Assembly: GCA_043424615.1 (NCBI GenBank)
Contig: JBHWOX010000045.1
Coordinates: forward strand, 1 to 13,039
DNA length: 13,039 bases
Reading direction: 5' to 3'
Source: JAUNQW01 sp043424615
Lineage (GTDB): Bacteria; Bacillota; Bacilli; Lactobacillales; Carnobacteriaceae_A
Of the stretch, positions 7,209-13,039 are shown piece by piece (position 1 is the first letter of the stretch; the number at the start of each line of letters is the position of its first letter). The notes below the pieces were generated by a model. It did no database searches. It was not told where the DNA came from and worked only from the letters and a program-made list of their open reading frames with translations. The position numbers and the translations under genes are program-made.

Positions 7209-8237
7209 ATGTCTAAGCAACATGAAGAATTAATGTCTGAAAATTATGCTTTTAAAGAACCGCCTGCTGATTCTCGCTTAATTGATCCTAAACAGGCTAA
7301 AAATTCTGACATATTCGTGAGTGCCCAATGGTTGAAAGAAAAAATTGATGAGCAAGCGGATCGCTTTGTTTTATTAGATGTCACTCGCGGGCAAGGAGAT
7401 TATAAGTTAGATGTGACACGTGTGGATAAGGACTATGAAAAGTCTCATATCCCCACAGCTATTCATTTTTCAACCGATGAGTTAGGTGAGTTTAAAGATT
7501 ATCTGAAGGATGTCGACCAATTGAAGGAAGCTTTTCTCAGCAAAGGCATCAATAAAGATAGCTCAGTTGTCCTTTATTCAGCCTATGCGCGCGATATCAT
7601 GTATATAGCTAGCCGAGTCGCTTTTGCCGCCTATTATTTAGGGGTGGATGATATTAAAATTTTAGACGGCGGCATGCAAGCCTGGGAAAGAGCGGGCTAT
7701 GCTTTGGAAAACGGTCATAATACCCCAGAAGCTGTTAAACCTTCTGGAGCCGAATTAGCTCTAAGACCCCATATCTATATCAAAACGCCCGCTGATTTGA
7801 TTGAAGAATTGGACCGTCATCCAGACACTGTCCTAGCAAGTGTGCGTTCTTGGAATGAGTTTTTAGGTAAAAATCAGGGCCATGAGTGGAACAAAGGTGT
7901 CGGTGAAATCGCAGGAGCCGTTTACGCAGGAGATGACTATTTAACCAATGTCAATGGCGAAATGGCTAACCCAGAGGAATACTTAGATCAGTGGGCCAGC
8001 TGGGGCATCACTGCTGATGCCGACATCATCCTATATTGTGGCACGTCTTGGCGTTCATCAACTGCCTTCTTTTTGATGAAGCACTTAGGATGGGAAAATG
8101 TTAAGATGTATGATGGGTCTTGGTTTAAATATAATCAAGCTCATCAAGAGAATCCTGAAAAATTCCCCATTCAAAGAGGGAACCCTAAAGATGCTGACGA
8201 TTTTGAAATCATTCCCCATCCATCAGCTAAAAATTAA
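7209..8237 (+). CDS. Two-domain rhodanese sulfurtransferase (YnjE-like active site)
   Basis: A 342-residue protein with two rhodanese domains in tandem (about residues 35-170 and 195-330). The second carries the active-site loop CGTSWR with Cys277 and Arg282, close to the CGTGWR loop I recall for E. coli YnjE, and the following FLMKHLGWENVKMYDGSW is also YnjE-like. The first domain has Ser124 where the cysteine would be (YSAYARD), so it is catalytically silent, as usual for the N-terminal half. There is no signal peptide, so it acts in the cytoplasm. It should accept sulfane sulfur as a Cys277 persulfide and pass it to a thiol acceptor. The donor (thiosulfate, mercaptopyruvate or a cysteine desulfurase) cannot be told. 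YnjE is linked to molybdopterin synthesis, but nothing here supports that. AAAGGAGT stands 8 bases before the ATG. Confidence 0.88.
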   Translation: MSKQHEELMSENYAFKEPPADSRLIDPKQAKNSDIFVSAQWLKEKIDEQADRFVLLDVTRGQGDYKLDVTRVDKDYEKSHIPTAIHFSTDELGEFKDYLKDVDQLKEAFLSKGINKDSSVVLYSAYARDIMYIASRVAFAAYYLGVDDIKILDGGMQAWERAGYALENGHNTPEAVKPSGAELALRPHIYIKTPADLIEELDRHPDTVLASVRSWNEFLGKNQGHEWNKGVGEIAGAVYAGDDYLTNVNGEMANPEEYLDQWASWGITADADIILYCGTSWRSSTAFFLMKHLGWENVKMYDGSWFKYNQAHQENPEKFPIQRGNPKDADDFEIIPHPSAKN

Positions 8238-8245
8238 ATGCATAG

Positions 8246-8274
8246 AGGACTGTGAACCATCACAGTCCTTTTTT
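8246..8274 (+). terminator. Terminator of the OsmC-rhodanese unit
   Basis: A perfect 9-base stem AGGACTGTG/CACAGTCCT with a 6-base loop, followed by TTTTTTATTT. It lies 8 bases after the rhodanese stop. Confidence 0.92.
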
Positions 8275-8312
8275 ATTTAAATTTACAGGGTGCGTGGGTC
8301 TGCCAAATGGGG

Positions 8313-8346
8313 TATGATAGTTGAAATAACGTAGAGGGGGGAAGGA
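8313..8346 (+). promoter_or_regulatory. Possible promoter and ribosome binding site of the GNAT gene
   Basis: TATGAT at 8313-8318 could be a -10 box, but no clear -35 box is present at the usual distance. A long purine run at 8334-8346, ending in AAGGA, provides the ribosome site just before the ATG at 8349. Because a strong terminator lies just upstream, some promoter must exist here. Confidence 0.4.
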
Positions 8347-8348
8347 TA

Positions 8349-8798
8349 ATGGATATTAAGAAATATCAGGGGCGAGACCATCAGATTTATGACGATGCTC
8401 TCGATATACGGTATCAAGTGTTTGTGGAGGAACAAAAAGTCGACTCTTCCATTGAAATAGATGAATGGGAAGACCAAGCGATTCATTATGTTCTTTATGA
8501 AAAGAATCAAGCGGTTTCAACAGCACGGTTGATAGCAGAAGAAAATCAAAGCTACCATCTCACCCGGGTCGCCACTTTAAAAGAATATCGGGGACAAGGC
8601 TATGGTAAGGCTTTAATTGAAGCCATTGAAACCGATTTAAAAAACAAAAACGCTCAAAAAATTTGGCTGTCTGCCCAAGACACAGCCATTCCTTTTTATG
8701 AGAAACTCGCTTATGTTTGCCGGGGGAAAGGTTATCTGGAAGCGAATATTCCTCACCACCAGATGGAAAAAAGCTTGGCGGGGTCAATTTCATTTTAA
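8349..8798 (+). CDS. GNAT-family N-acetyltransferase (YjcF-like)
   Basis: A 149-residue single-domain acetyltransferase. The N-terminal part has RYQVFVEEQKV (21-31) and EIDEWEDQAIHYVLY, typical of the YjcF-like group. The acetyl-CoA binding turn is RGQGYG (81-86) after the strand LTRVATL. The C-terminal part has SAQDTAIPFYEKLAY and a final HHQMEKSL that match the family's Ala-Gln...Phe-Tyr-Glu-Lys-Leu...His-x-x-Met pattern. The enzyme transfers an acetyl group from acetyl-CoA to an amine; the acceptor is unknown. It is isolated between the terminator of the sulfur genes and the hom promoter. No terminator separates it from hom, 59 bases on, so some transcripts may read through. The functional class is secure, the substrate is not. 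Confidence 0.85.
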   Translation: MDIKKYQGRDHQIYDDALDIRYQVFVEEQKVDSSIEIDEWEDQAIHYVLYEKNQAVSTARLIAEENQSYHLTRVATLKEYRGQGYGKALIEAIETDLKNKNAQKIWLSAQDTAIPFYEKLAYVCRGKGYLEANIPHHQMEKSLAGSISF

Positions 8799-8808
8799 CT
8801 ATATAAAA

Positions 8809-8850
8809 TGCTATAATTTAGATACTTATTTTCAAAATGTAATAGGAGGT
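8809..8850 (+). promoter_or_regulatory. Extended -10 promoter and ribosome binding site of hom-thrB
   Basis: TGCTATAAT at 8809-8817 is a perfect extended -10 box. The hexamer 17 bases upstream (TTCATT at 8789-8794) is a weak -35 inside the end of the GNAT gene. AGGAGGT at 8844-8850 stands 7 bases before the hom ATG. The leader from the predicted start is only about 30 bases, so there is no room for a T-box or attenuator. Confidence 0.65.
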
Positions 8851-8857
8851 CAAAAGT

Positions 8858-10057
8858 ATGAAAGTTGCTATTATTGGTATGGGGACAATTGGAAGTGGTG
8901 TATTGAACACCATTCAAATCAATCAAGACTTAATCGCTGATTACATAGGAGAGCCGATGGAAGTGACCCATATCTATTCTCGTACCGTGCGAAATTACCA
9001 TGATAATGACTTGACTGGTATTGAACATGTCAAAGATATAGACGCCTTGAAAGAAGTAGAGGTAGATCTAGTGATTGAAGTCATGGGTGGCATGGAAAGT
9101 ACCTATGAATTAGTTAAACATTTCTTAGAACGATCTATTCCGGTCGTATCAGCTAATAAAGATATGTTAGCGACTTATGTGGATGATTTATCTGCCGTAG
9201 GGAATGCTAATCAAGCTCAACTCGCTTATGAAGCCAGTTCAGCTGGGGGAATTCCCATTATCAATGCTATTCAATATCATCTTAATGCCAATTGCCTCAC
9301 AGAAATTATGGGAATTTTAAACGGAACGACCAACTATATTTTGACCAAAATGACTGCTGAAGGCTGGTCCTATGATAAAGCTTTAGAAGAAGCCCAAGCC
9401 ATTGGATTTGCCGAAGCGGATCCAACCAACGATGTCAAAGGATATGATGCTCAAAGAAAAATCACTCTATTATCTCGTTTGGCTTATAAGAAAAAAATTG
9501 ATGTTGATGATGTTACGGTCCAAGGAATTGACCAGGTCAATGTGACAGATATTGAAATAGCTAAGGCCAATGCTTTCACCCTGAAATTGTTAGGTCATTC
9601 TAAGCTTGAAAATAATCAGTTAAGTATCCAAGTAGCTCCGACTTTATTAGAAAGCAGCCATCAACTCGCACAGGTCAATGATGGCATGAATGCCGTTTTT
9701 GTTAAGGGGAATGCTATTGGAGAAGCAATGTTCTATGGTCCCGGTGCAGGGAGTATGGAAACAGCTTCCGCTGTGGTGTCTGACGCCATGAACATCGCTC
9801 GTTTTGGCTTTACTACTAATTTTGAAGCAGAAGAAGACGCTCAAATTCAAGAGAAAGGCGCTGCTCAAGACTTGTATCTGCGCTACGACTCCAACCAGAG
9901 TGAATTCTTAGATGCTCTCGGCTTAGATTATGAGCTTTTGAAAGCGGACAATGCATGGCCCGTGATAGTCAAAAATATTTCATCTGAACAGCTCACTCAG
10001 CTTGTTGAAAAAAATCATCCTCAAGCCCAATATCCCGTTCAATTATCAGACGACTAG
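8858..10057 (+). CDS. hom: Homoserine dehydrogenase with shortened C-terminal regulatory region
   Basis: It reduces aspartate semialdehyde to homoserine with NAD(P)H, the branch point to threonine and methionine. The Rossmann motif GMGTIG (7-12) opens the protein. SANKD (98-102) carries Lys101, YEASSAGGIPI (124-134) and GILNGTTNYI (152-161) form the substrate region, GFAEADPTNDVKGYDA (183-198) is the family signature, and GPGAG lies at 294-298. The catalytic part ends near residue 320. Firmicute enzymes usually add a full ACT domain and reach about 425-435 residues; this one is 399, with only a reduced tail (about 334-388) in which I see no PGVLA-type ligand loop. Feedback control by threonine may therefore be weak or absent. 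It is first in an operon with thrB, 16 bases downstream. No aspartokinase or thrC gene is in the window. Confidence 0.95.
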   Translation: MKVAIIGMGTIGSGVLNTIQINQDLIADYIGEPMEVTHIYSRTVRNYHDNDLTGIEHVKDIDALKEVEVDLVIEVMGGMESTYELVKHFLERSIPVVSANKDMLATYVDDLSAVGNANQAQLAYEASSAGGIPIINAIQYHLNANCLTEIMGILNGTTNYILTKMTAEGWSYDKALEEAQAIGFAEADPTNDVKGYDAQRKITLLSRLAYKKKIDVDDVTVQGIDQVNVTDIEIAKANAFTLKLLGHSKLENNQLSIQVAPTLLESSHQLAQVNDGMNAVFVKGNAIGEAMFYGPGAGSMETASAVVSDAMNIARFGFTTNFEAEEDAQIQEKGAAQDLYLRYDSNQSEFLDALGLDYELLKADNAWPVIVKNISSEQLTQLVEKNHPQAQYPVQLSDD

Positions 10058-10073
10058 TAGAAAGTAGGAAAAT

Positions 10074-10952
10074 ATGGAAAAATTAACTCTTAAAATTCCT
10101 GCAACCAGCGCTAACCTTGGTTTAGGCTTCGATTCGATGGGATTAGCTATTGATAAATTTTTGACCATTGAAGCTGAATTAAATGGGATTGAGGATTGGA
10201 CCTTTGAATTCCTACGTCCAGAACTAGAACAATTGCCCGCTGGTAATAGTAACTTAGTCGCTCAAACTGCGAAAAAATTAAGTCGACAGTATGGCTGTGA
10301 CATGCCTGGACTTCATATTAAAATGGATTCTGAAATCCCTTTGACTCATGGATTAGGATCCTCTTCCTCAGCTATTGTGGCAGGTATTGAATGTGCTAAC
10401 CATTTTTGCCAGCTGGGACTGAGTTTGGAAGAAAAAATGTTTGCTGGTATTGAAATGGAAGGTCATCCTGATAATATTGGCCCGTGTTTCACTGGGGGCG
10501 TTTTTGTTGGATATTACCACCAAAGAGAATGGGCATATCGGACCTTGACCCTGGATGATATGGCTCTCATTGTGTCCATCCCTCATTATGAAATGAAAAC
10601 CATTGAAGCTCGAAATGCCTTGCCTGATCACTATGAAGCGGCATCAGCAGTTCTGCAAAATGCTCGCAATAACGTGATGTTGTTAGCCATGGTGGATAAG
10701 GATTATACGAGTATGGGCCAACTGATGATGGAGGATTTATTCCACCAGCCTTATCGGGGACCTATGATTAAGGAGTATGACGAAATCAAACAATTGGCCT
10801 TAGATAGCGGTGCCTATGCGACGGTCATCTCGGGAGCAGGGCCGACCTTATTGACTTTATGCCCGCCCGACCAAGTGGATGCTATTTATGCTGCTATTTG
10901 TCAGGTGCCAAACTGCCAGCATGATCAGGTCCATGTTTACTATCATGAATAA
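10074..10952 (+). CDS. thrB: Homoserine kinase
   Basis: A 292-residue GHMP-superfamily kinase that phosphorylates homoserine with ATP to O-phosphohomoserine, the step before threonine synthase. It starts with PATSANLGLGFDSMGLA (9-25), has the nucleotide-binding loop GLGSSSSA (93-100), then EGHPDNIGP (129-137), and near the C-terminus ISGAGPTLLTL, the third GHMP motif. Length fits the bacterial enzyme (about 290-310 residues). AGGA shortly before the ATG is a modest ribosome site, and the gene follows hom after 16 bases, so it depends on the hom promoter. The threonine synthase gene thrC, often in the same operon, must lie elsewhere, since a terminator closes the unit right after thrB. Confidence 0.95.
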   Translation: MEKLTLKIPATSANLGLGFDSMGLAIDKFLTIEAELNGIEDWTFEFLRPELEQLPAGNSNLVAQTAKKLSRQYGCDMPGLHIKMDSEIPLTHGLGSSSSAIVAGIECANHFCQLGLSLEEKMFAGIEMEGHPDNIGPCFTGGVFVGYYHQREWAYRTLTLDDMALIVSIPHYEMKTIEARNALPDHYEAASAVLQNARNNVMLLAMVDKDYTSMGQLMMEDLFHQPYRGPMIKEYDEIKQLALDSGAYATVISGAGPTLLTLCPPDQVDAIYAAICQVPNCQHDQVHVYYHE

Positions 10953-10959
10953 AAAAAGG

Positions 10960-10989
10960 CTAGAATGCTTTGAGCATTCTAGTTTTTTT
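10960..10989 (+). terminator. Terminator of hom-thrB
   Basis: A perfect 10-base stem CTAGAATGCT/AGCATTCTAG with a 3-base loop is followed by seven T (10983-10989). A run of A upstream of the stem would allow some function on the other strand. Confidence 0.93.
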
Positions 10990-11001
10990 AGTTCGAGAAC
11001 T
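10990..11001. repeat. Short inverted repeat upstream of the nitroreductase promoter
   Basis: AGTTC and GAACT are arms of an inverted repeat with two bases between them, starting right after the thrB terminator and 35 bases before the -35 box of the next gene. It could be an operator, but it is short and may be chance. Confidence 0.3.
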
Positions 11002-11011
11002 TTCCAAAGTT

Positions 11012-11023
11012 AATTTCGAAATT
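11012..11023. repeat. Perfect 12-base palindrome upstream of the nitroreductase promoter
   Basis: AATTTCGAAATT reads the same on both strands and ends 12 bases before the -35 box. The position suits a dimeric regulator that acts just upstream of polymerase. No regulator gene adjoins it, so the function is inferred from position alone. Confidence 0.35.
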
Positions 11024-11035
11024 GAATGAAAAGTG

Positions 11036-11063
11036 TTGACACATTCTCTCAGTATGATATACT
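11036..11063 (+). promoter_or_regulatory. Strong promoter of the nitroreductase gene
   Basis: A consensus -35 TTGACA (11036-11041), a 16-base spacer, and an extended -10 TG-A-TATACT (-10 hexamer at 11058-11063). This is the best promoter in the window. The ribosome site AAAGGAG lies downstream at about 11099-11105. Confidence 0.85.
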
Positions 11064-11114
11064 TCTTTTTAGTAAGAGATTAATCATTTAAACAAAGTAA
11101 AGGAGTTTTAATTT

Positions 11115-11714
11115 ATGACAGACTTTAAAGATTTACAAAAACAGCGCCGTTCTATTTATGCCTTAGGTCAAAATACTGATGTCAGCCGTGAAGAAATTGT
11201 GAAACAAATTCGTGAGGTTGTAGCAGAAGTTCCAACCGCTTTCAATAGCCAAACCACTCGCTATGTGGTATTGTTTGGCGATGCTAATGAACAATTTTGG
11301 ACTAAAATTCATGAAGTTCAAGGTCAAATTTTAGATGATGAGACCTGGGCAGCGATGGGACCAGTCATTGAAGGATCAAAATCAGCCTTAGGAACAGTTT
11401 TATTCTTTGAAGATTTAGAAGCTGTTGAAAACGGTATTCCTGCGAGTGAAGTTCGCCAAAAAGTTTACAAACAAAACAATGCTGGTGGGGGACACTACGC
11501 TGTGTGGTTAGCCTTAACAGAATTAGGTTTAGGCGCTTCTCTCCAACACTTTAATGTCGGTTATGATGAAGGTCATGACAAAGAAATCCGTGAAATGTTT
11601 GACCTCCCTGATTCCTACGAACTATTGGCTCAAATGCCATTCGGGTCAATTGAACAAGAGCCTGGTGAAAAAGAATATATCTCTGCTGAAGAAGAAGTTA
11701 GAGTATACGAATAA
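11115..11714 (+). CDS. Nitroreductase-family flavoprotein (Frm2/Hbn1-like)
   Basis: A 199-residue FMN-dependent oxidoreductase of the short nitroreductase branch named after yeast Frm2 and Hbn1. The start KQRRSIYALGQ is the arginine-rich FMN-phosphate motif of the family. VPTAFNSQTTRYVVLFG gives the next flavin contact, where classical nitroreductases have a Pro-Ser-x-x-Asn pattern. The middle GGGHYAVWLALTELGLGASLQHFN forms the core helix and loop, and the C-terminal AQMPFGSIEQEPGEKEY carries the typical Gly-x-x-x-x-x-Pro end. Members reduce nitro compounds or quinones with NAD(P)H in the cytoplasm and are often tied to redox or lipid stress; the physiological substrate here is unknown. It is a single-gene unit with its own strong promoter, two palindromes upstream and a terminator 10 bases after the stop. 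Confidence 0.88.
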   Translation: MTDFKDLQKQRRSIYALGQNTDVSREEIVKQIREVVAEVPTAFNSQTTRYVVLFGDANEQFWTKIHEVQGQILDDETWAAMGPVIEGSKSALGTVLFFEDLEAVENGIPASEVRQKVYKQNNAGGGHYAVWLALTELGLGASLQHFNVGYDEGHDKEIREMFDLPDSYELLAQMPFGSIEQEPGEKEYISAEEEVRVYE

Positions 11715-11724
11715 AGTCAGTGCC

Positions 11725-11753
11725 GCTGGTAGAATTTTCTACCAGCTTTTTTT
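11725..11753 (+). terminator. Terminator of the nitroreductase gene
   Basis: GCTGGTAGAA (11725-11734) pairs with TTCTACCAGC (11737-11746), and seven T follow. Confidence 0.93.
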
Positions 11754-11790
11754 ATTTTAAAACATTCTATGGTAATATTTTAAAAAGATA

Positions 11791-11808
11791 AGGGCTAGCT
11801 AGGGCTAG
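11791..11808 (+). repeat. Tandem 8-base direct repeat in the degV leader
   Basis: AGGGCTAG occurs at 11791-11798 and again at 11801-11808, a spacing of 10 bases or one helical turn. It lies between the nitroreductase terminator and the leader hairpin. It could be a binding site for a regulator or chance; nothing else supports a function. Confidence 0.3.
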
Positions 11809-11814
11809 AATGAC

Positions 11815-11855
11815 AGCCACATTTGAGTTAATCTTGTTGTTCTGTGGCTCTTTTT
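11815..11855 (+). terminator. Terminator-like hairpin in the degV leader
   Basis: AGCCACA (11815-11821) pairs with TGTGGCT (11843-11849), with a 21-base loop, followed by C and five T. It stands only 41 bases before the degV start. The long loop makes it weaker than the other terminators here. It may be an attenuator, a second terminator for read-through, or an RNA structure without a termination role. Confidence 0.4.
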
Positions 11856-11886
11856 GTGTTGTAATAATGGTATTAGACTTGAAGAC

Positions 11887-11892
11887 GGAGGT
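11887..11892 (+). promoter_or_regulatory. Ribosome binding site that decides the degV start
   Basis: GGAGGT lies 4 bases before the ATG at 11897. This fixes the start and rules out the in-frame ATG at 11810, which has no comparable site and would add a hydrophobic stretch foreign to the family. Confidence 0.85.
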
Positions 11893-11896
11893 CCTT

Positions 11897-12754
11897 ATGA
11901 CTATAGGAATCATTACTGATAGCACGGCTTATTTAGATCCTCAATTTGCACGAAAGCACGATATAAAAATAATCCCATTGACCATTAATTTTGATGACGC
12001 GGGATACCAAGAGCTAGTTGATTTATCATCTGAAGATTTTTACAAAAAAATGCAAGCTAGTCCTAATTTGCCTTCATCATCCCAGCCAGCTTACGGACAA
12101 ATTTTGGCTGCTTTAGAAGAAGGATTAAAAAAATATGACCAATTATTAGTGATTAATTTATCAGCGGGTATATCAGGCACTTGTCAATCCTTTCAAATGG
12201 CTGCTAAAGAGTTAAACCCTGATGCCATAGCTGTATATGACAGTAGTTTTGCTTGTGCTCCCCAAGCCAATCTGGTGCTTGAAGCGGTCAAGTATCGCGA
12301 TCAAGGCTTTGATTTAGATGCGATCATAGAGGTTTTAGATGAAGTCAAAGCCTCAAGCCATGCTCTATTATCAGTGAGCAACTTAAAAAACTTTACAAAA
12401 AGTGGACGAATTTCAAATTCTAGTGGACTTTTAGGCGACCTACTCAAAATACGGCCGGTTTTAGAATTTCAGGACGGGAAAATTGTCATGGAAGATAAAG
12501 TACGGACGACTAAGCGTGTCATTCATGAATTTCTTGAAAAGCTTGAACAGGAATATGCCCACAATAAAAATTTGAATGTTTGGGTGCTGGATGCTAACGA
12601 TGGTCAAGGGGAAGAAGCTCAAATGCTTATGGACAGCATTCGAGAACGTTGTCCTGAAGTTGACCTTAACCCAGGCCTCATTGGTCCGGTCATTGGTGTT
12701 CATACTGGTCCCACGGTCTTTGCTTTAGGTTGGGCCAAGCAAACAAAAGTTTAA
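11897..12754 (+). CDS. DegV/FakB-family fatty-acid-binding protein
   Basis: With the start at 11897 the product is 285 residues, the usual DegV length, and opens with the family's GIITDSTAYL. DegV proteins act as FakB: they bind a fatty acid and present it to the kinase FakA, which makes acyl phosphate for phospholipid synthesis. Family sites visible are TDST (7-10), SSQP (61-64), GISGTCQS (91-98), the KSGRIS loop (168-173) and GPVIGVHTGP (263-272) with His269. Most of these line the carboxylate site in FakB structures, so the protein should bind fatty acid; which chain it prefers cannot be read. fakA is not in the window. The gene has a leader of about 140 bases after the preceding terminator, with a direct repeat and a hairpin, and I could not settle on its promoter. 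It converges with the polyphosphate kinase gene. Confidence 0.9.
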   Translation: MTIGIITDSTAYLDPQFARKHDIKIIPLTINFDDAGYQELVDLSSEDFYKKMQASPNLPSSSQPAYGQILAALEEGLKKYDQLLVINLSAGISGTCQSFQMAAKELNPDAIAVYDSSFACAPQANLVLEAVKYRDQGFDLDAIIEVLDEVKASSHALLSVSNLKNFTKSGRISNSSGLLGDLLKIRPVLEFQDGKIVMEDKVRTTKRVIHEFLEKLEQEYAHNKNLNVWVLDANDGQGEEAQMLMDSIRERCPEVDLNPGLIGPVIGVHTGPTVFALGWAKQTKV

Positions 12755-12762
12755 AAAATAGG

Positions 12763-12794
12763 AAAGAGACCTCCAGTTAAGAGGTCTCTTTTTT
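12763..12794. terminator. Terminator between degV and the polyphosphate kinase gene
   Basis: A perfect 11-base stem AAAGAGACCTC/GAGGTCTCTTT with a 7-base loop, followed by TTTTTTT (12788-12794). On the minus strand the hairpin is followed by CCTATTTTTT, so it can also end the convergent gene. Confidence 0.92.
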
Positions 12795-12809
12795 CGATCC
12801 CACCAATCT

Positions 12810-13039
12810 TTATAATTCTCCATTTTTTAATTGCTCAGCTATTTTTTCAGCTTCTTCTTTTTCTTCTTCAGTAAATTCAGGATAGTGGGGGTCTAATGCT
12901 TCTAAAGTTTTGATGATAGCTAAAGTAGCAATCTTGCGAGCCAACCAAGGATTATCAGCAGGTAAAATATACCATGGAGCATATTCACTTGCCGTATGGT
13001 TCAGCATATAATTGAAAATATATTGATATTGGTCCAGTT
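12810..13039 (-). CDS. Polyphosphate kinase 2 family protein, C-terminal part (runs off the right edge)
   Basis: The frame stays open to the window edge, so the 75 residues seen are the C-terminus of a longer gene, and the methionine at 13007 is internal. The segment DQYQYIFNYML, then EYAPWYILPADNPWLARKIA and LEALDPHYPEF, matches the end of PPK2 enzymes, whose APW-x-x-x-PAD stretch and following Trp/Arg are well conserved. PPK2 moves phosphate between polyphosphate and nucleotides. The class (ADP, GDP or AMP as acceptor) is set by the P-loop and lid, which are outside the window. The tail, rich in Glu and Lys, looks like a charged helix. The 3' end lies just downstream of the shared terminator with degV. 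Confidence 0.82.
   Translation of the reverse strand, partial: LDQYQYIFNYMLNHTASEYAPWYILPADNPWLARKIATLAIIKTLEALDPHYPEFTEEEKEEAEKIAEQLKNGEL

Noticed and set aside
8799..8857. A T-box or threonine attenuator ahead of hom.
   Set aside because: The gap is only 59 bases and holds a promoter and ribosome site; there is no room for a specifier stem or terminator.
10958..11812. The 10-mer GGCTAGAATG occurs at 10958-10967 (thrB terminator) and 11803-11812 (degV leader), suggesting a dispersed repeat.
   Set aside because: The match does not extend beyond 10 bases and the surroundings differ; probably chance in AT-rich DNA.
11810..11896. In-frame upstream start that would give DegV 29 more residues with a hydrophobic, signal-like stretch.
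   Set aside because: No good ribosome site precedes 11810, the segment overlaps the leader hairpin, and the ATG at 11897 has GGAGGT and begins exactly where DegV proteins begin.
12810..13007. A separate 65-residue small gene on the minus strand.
   Set aside because: The frame continues without a stop to the window edge and the added residues also fit PPK2, so this is the end of a longer gene.
1..13039. Mobile elements, CRISPR arrays, tRNA or rRNA genes, toxin-antitoxin or defence systems.
   Set aside because: No transposase, repeat-spacer pattern, cloverleaf or recognisable system was seen; remaining open frames on the opposite strands are shadows of the genes listed.

Overview
The window reads as ordinary chromosome of a low-GC Gram-positive bacterium of the Lactobacillales. 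The AT-rich coding bias, strong AGGAGG-type ribosome sites, TGnTATAAT-type promoters and compact stem-loop/T-tract terminators all point there. Several proteins look most like those of Aerococcus and neighbouring genera; that genus call is an inference from memory, not a search result. Coding density is high, no gap between genes exceeds about 185 bases, and I see no tRNA, rRNA, CRISPR array, insertion sequence or phage gene.

Layout from left to right. (1) 52-1221: a single-domain, cobalamin-independent methionine-synthase-like methyltransferase (YxjG/YxjH type). It shares a bidirectional terminator with (2), a minus-strand pair made of coaBC (coenzyme A synthesis) and an ArsC/Spx-family thioredoxin-fold protein that overlaps its end by 8 bases. 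(3) 3066-6606: a two-gene operon for a heterodimeric ABC exporter of the LmrCD/YheIH/PatAB type, again with an 8-base overlap and with the split of one degenerate and one canonical ATP site typical of such pairs. (4) 6753-8237: an OsmC-like protein and a two-domain rhodanese resembling YnjE, 18 bases apart and closed by a terminator. (5) 8349-8798: a GNAT acetyltransferase. (6) 8858-10952: hom-thrB, the homoserine branch towards threonine, with its own extended -10 promoter and a terminator; thrC is not here. (7) 11115-11714: a Frm2/Hbn1-type nitroreductase behind the best promoter in the window. (8) 11897-12754: a DegV/FakB fatty-acid-binding protein preceded by a leader holding a second hairpin. 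(9) 12810 to the right edge, minus strand: the C-terminal part of a PPK2-type polyphosphate kinase, convergent with degV over a shared terminator.

The genes are mostly housekeeping in separate small transcription units. Themes that recur are amino-acid synthesis from homoserine (MetE-like, hom, thrB), thiol and sulfur chemistry (ArsC-like, OsmC-like, rhodanese, nitroreductase) and membrane or drug handling (ABC exporter, FakB). I found no convincing undescribed multi-gene system. The points most worth a second look are the Glu in place of the usual catalytic Cys in the CoaC half of CoaBC, the eroded regulatory tail of homoserine dehydrogenase, the OsmC-rhodanese pairing, and the leaders of the nitroreductase and degV genes.
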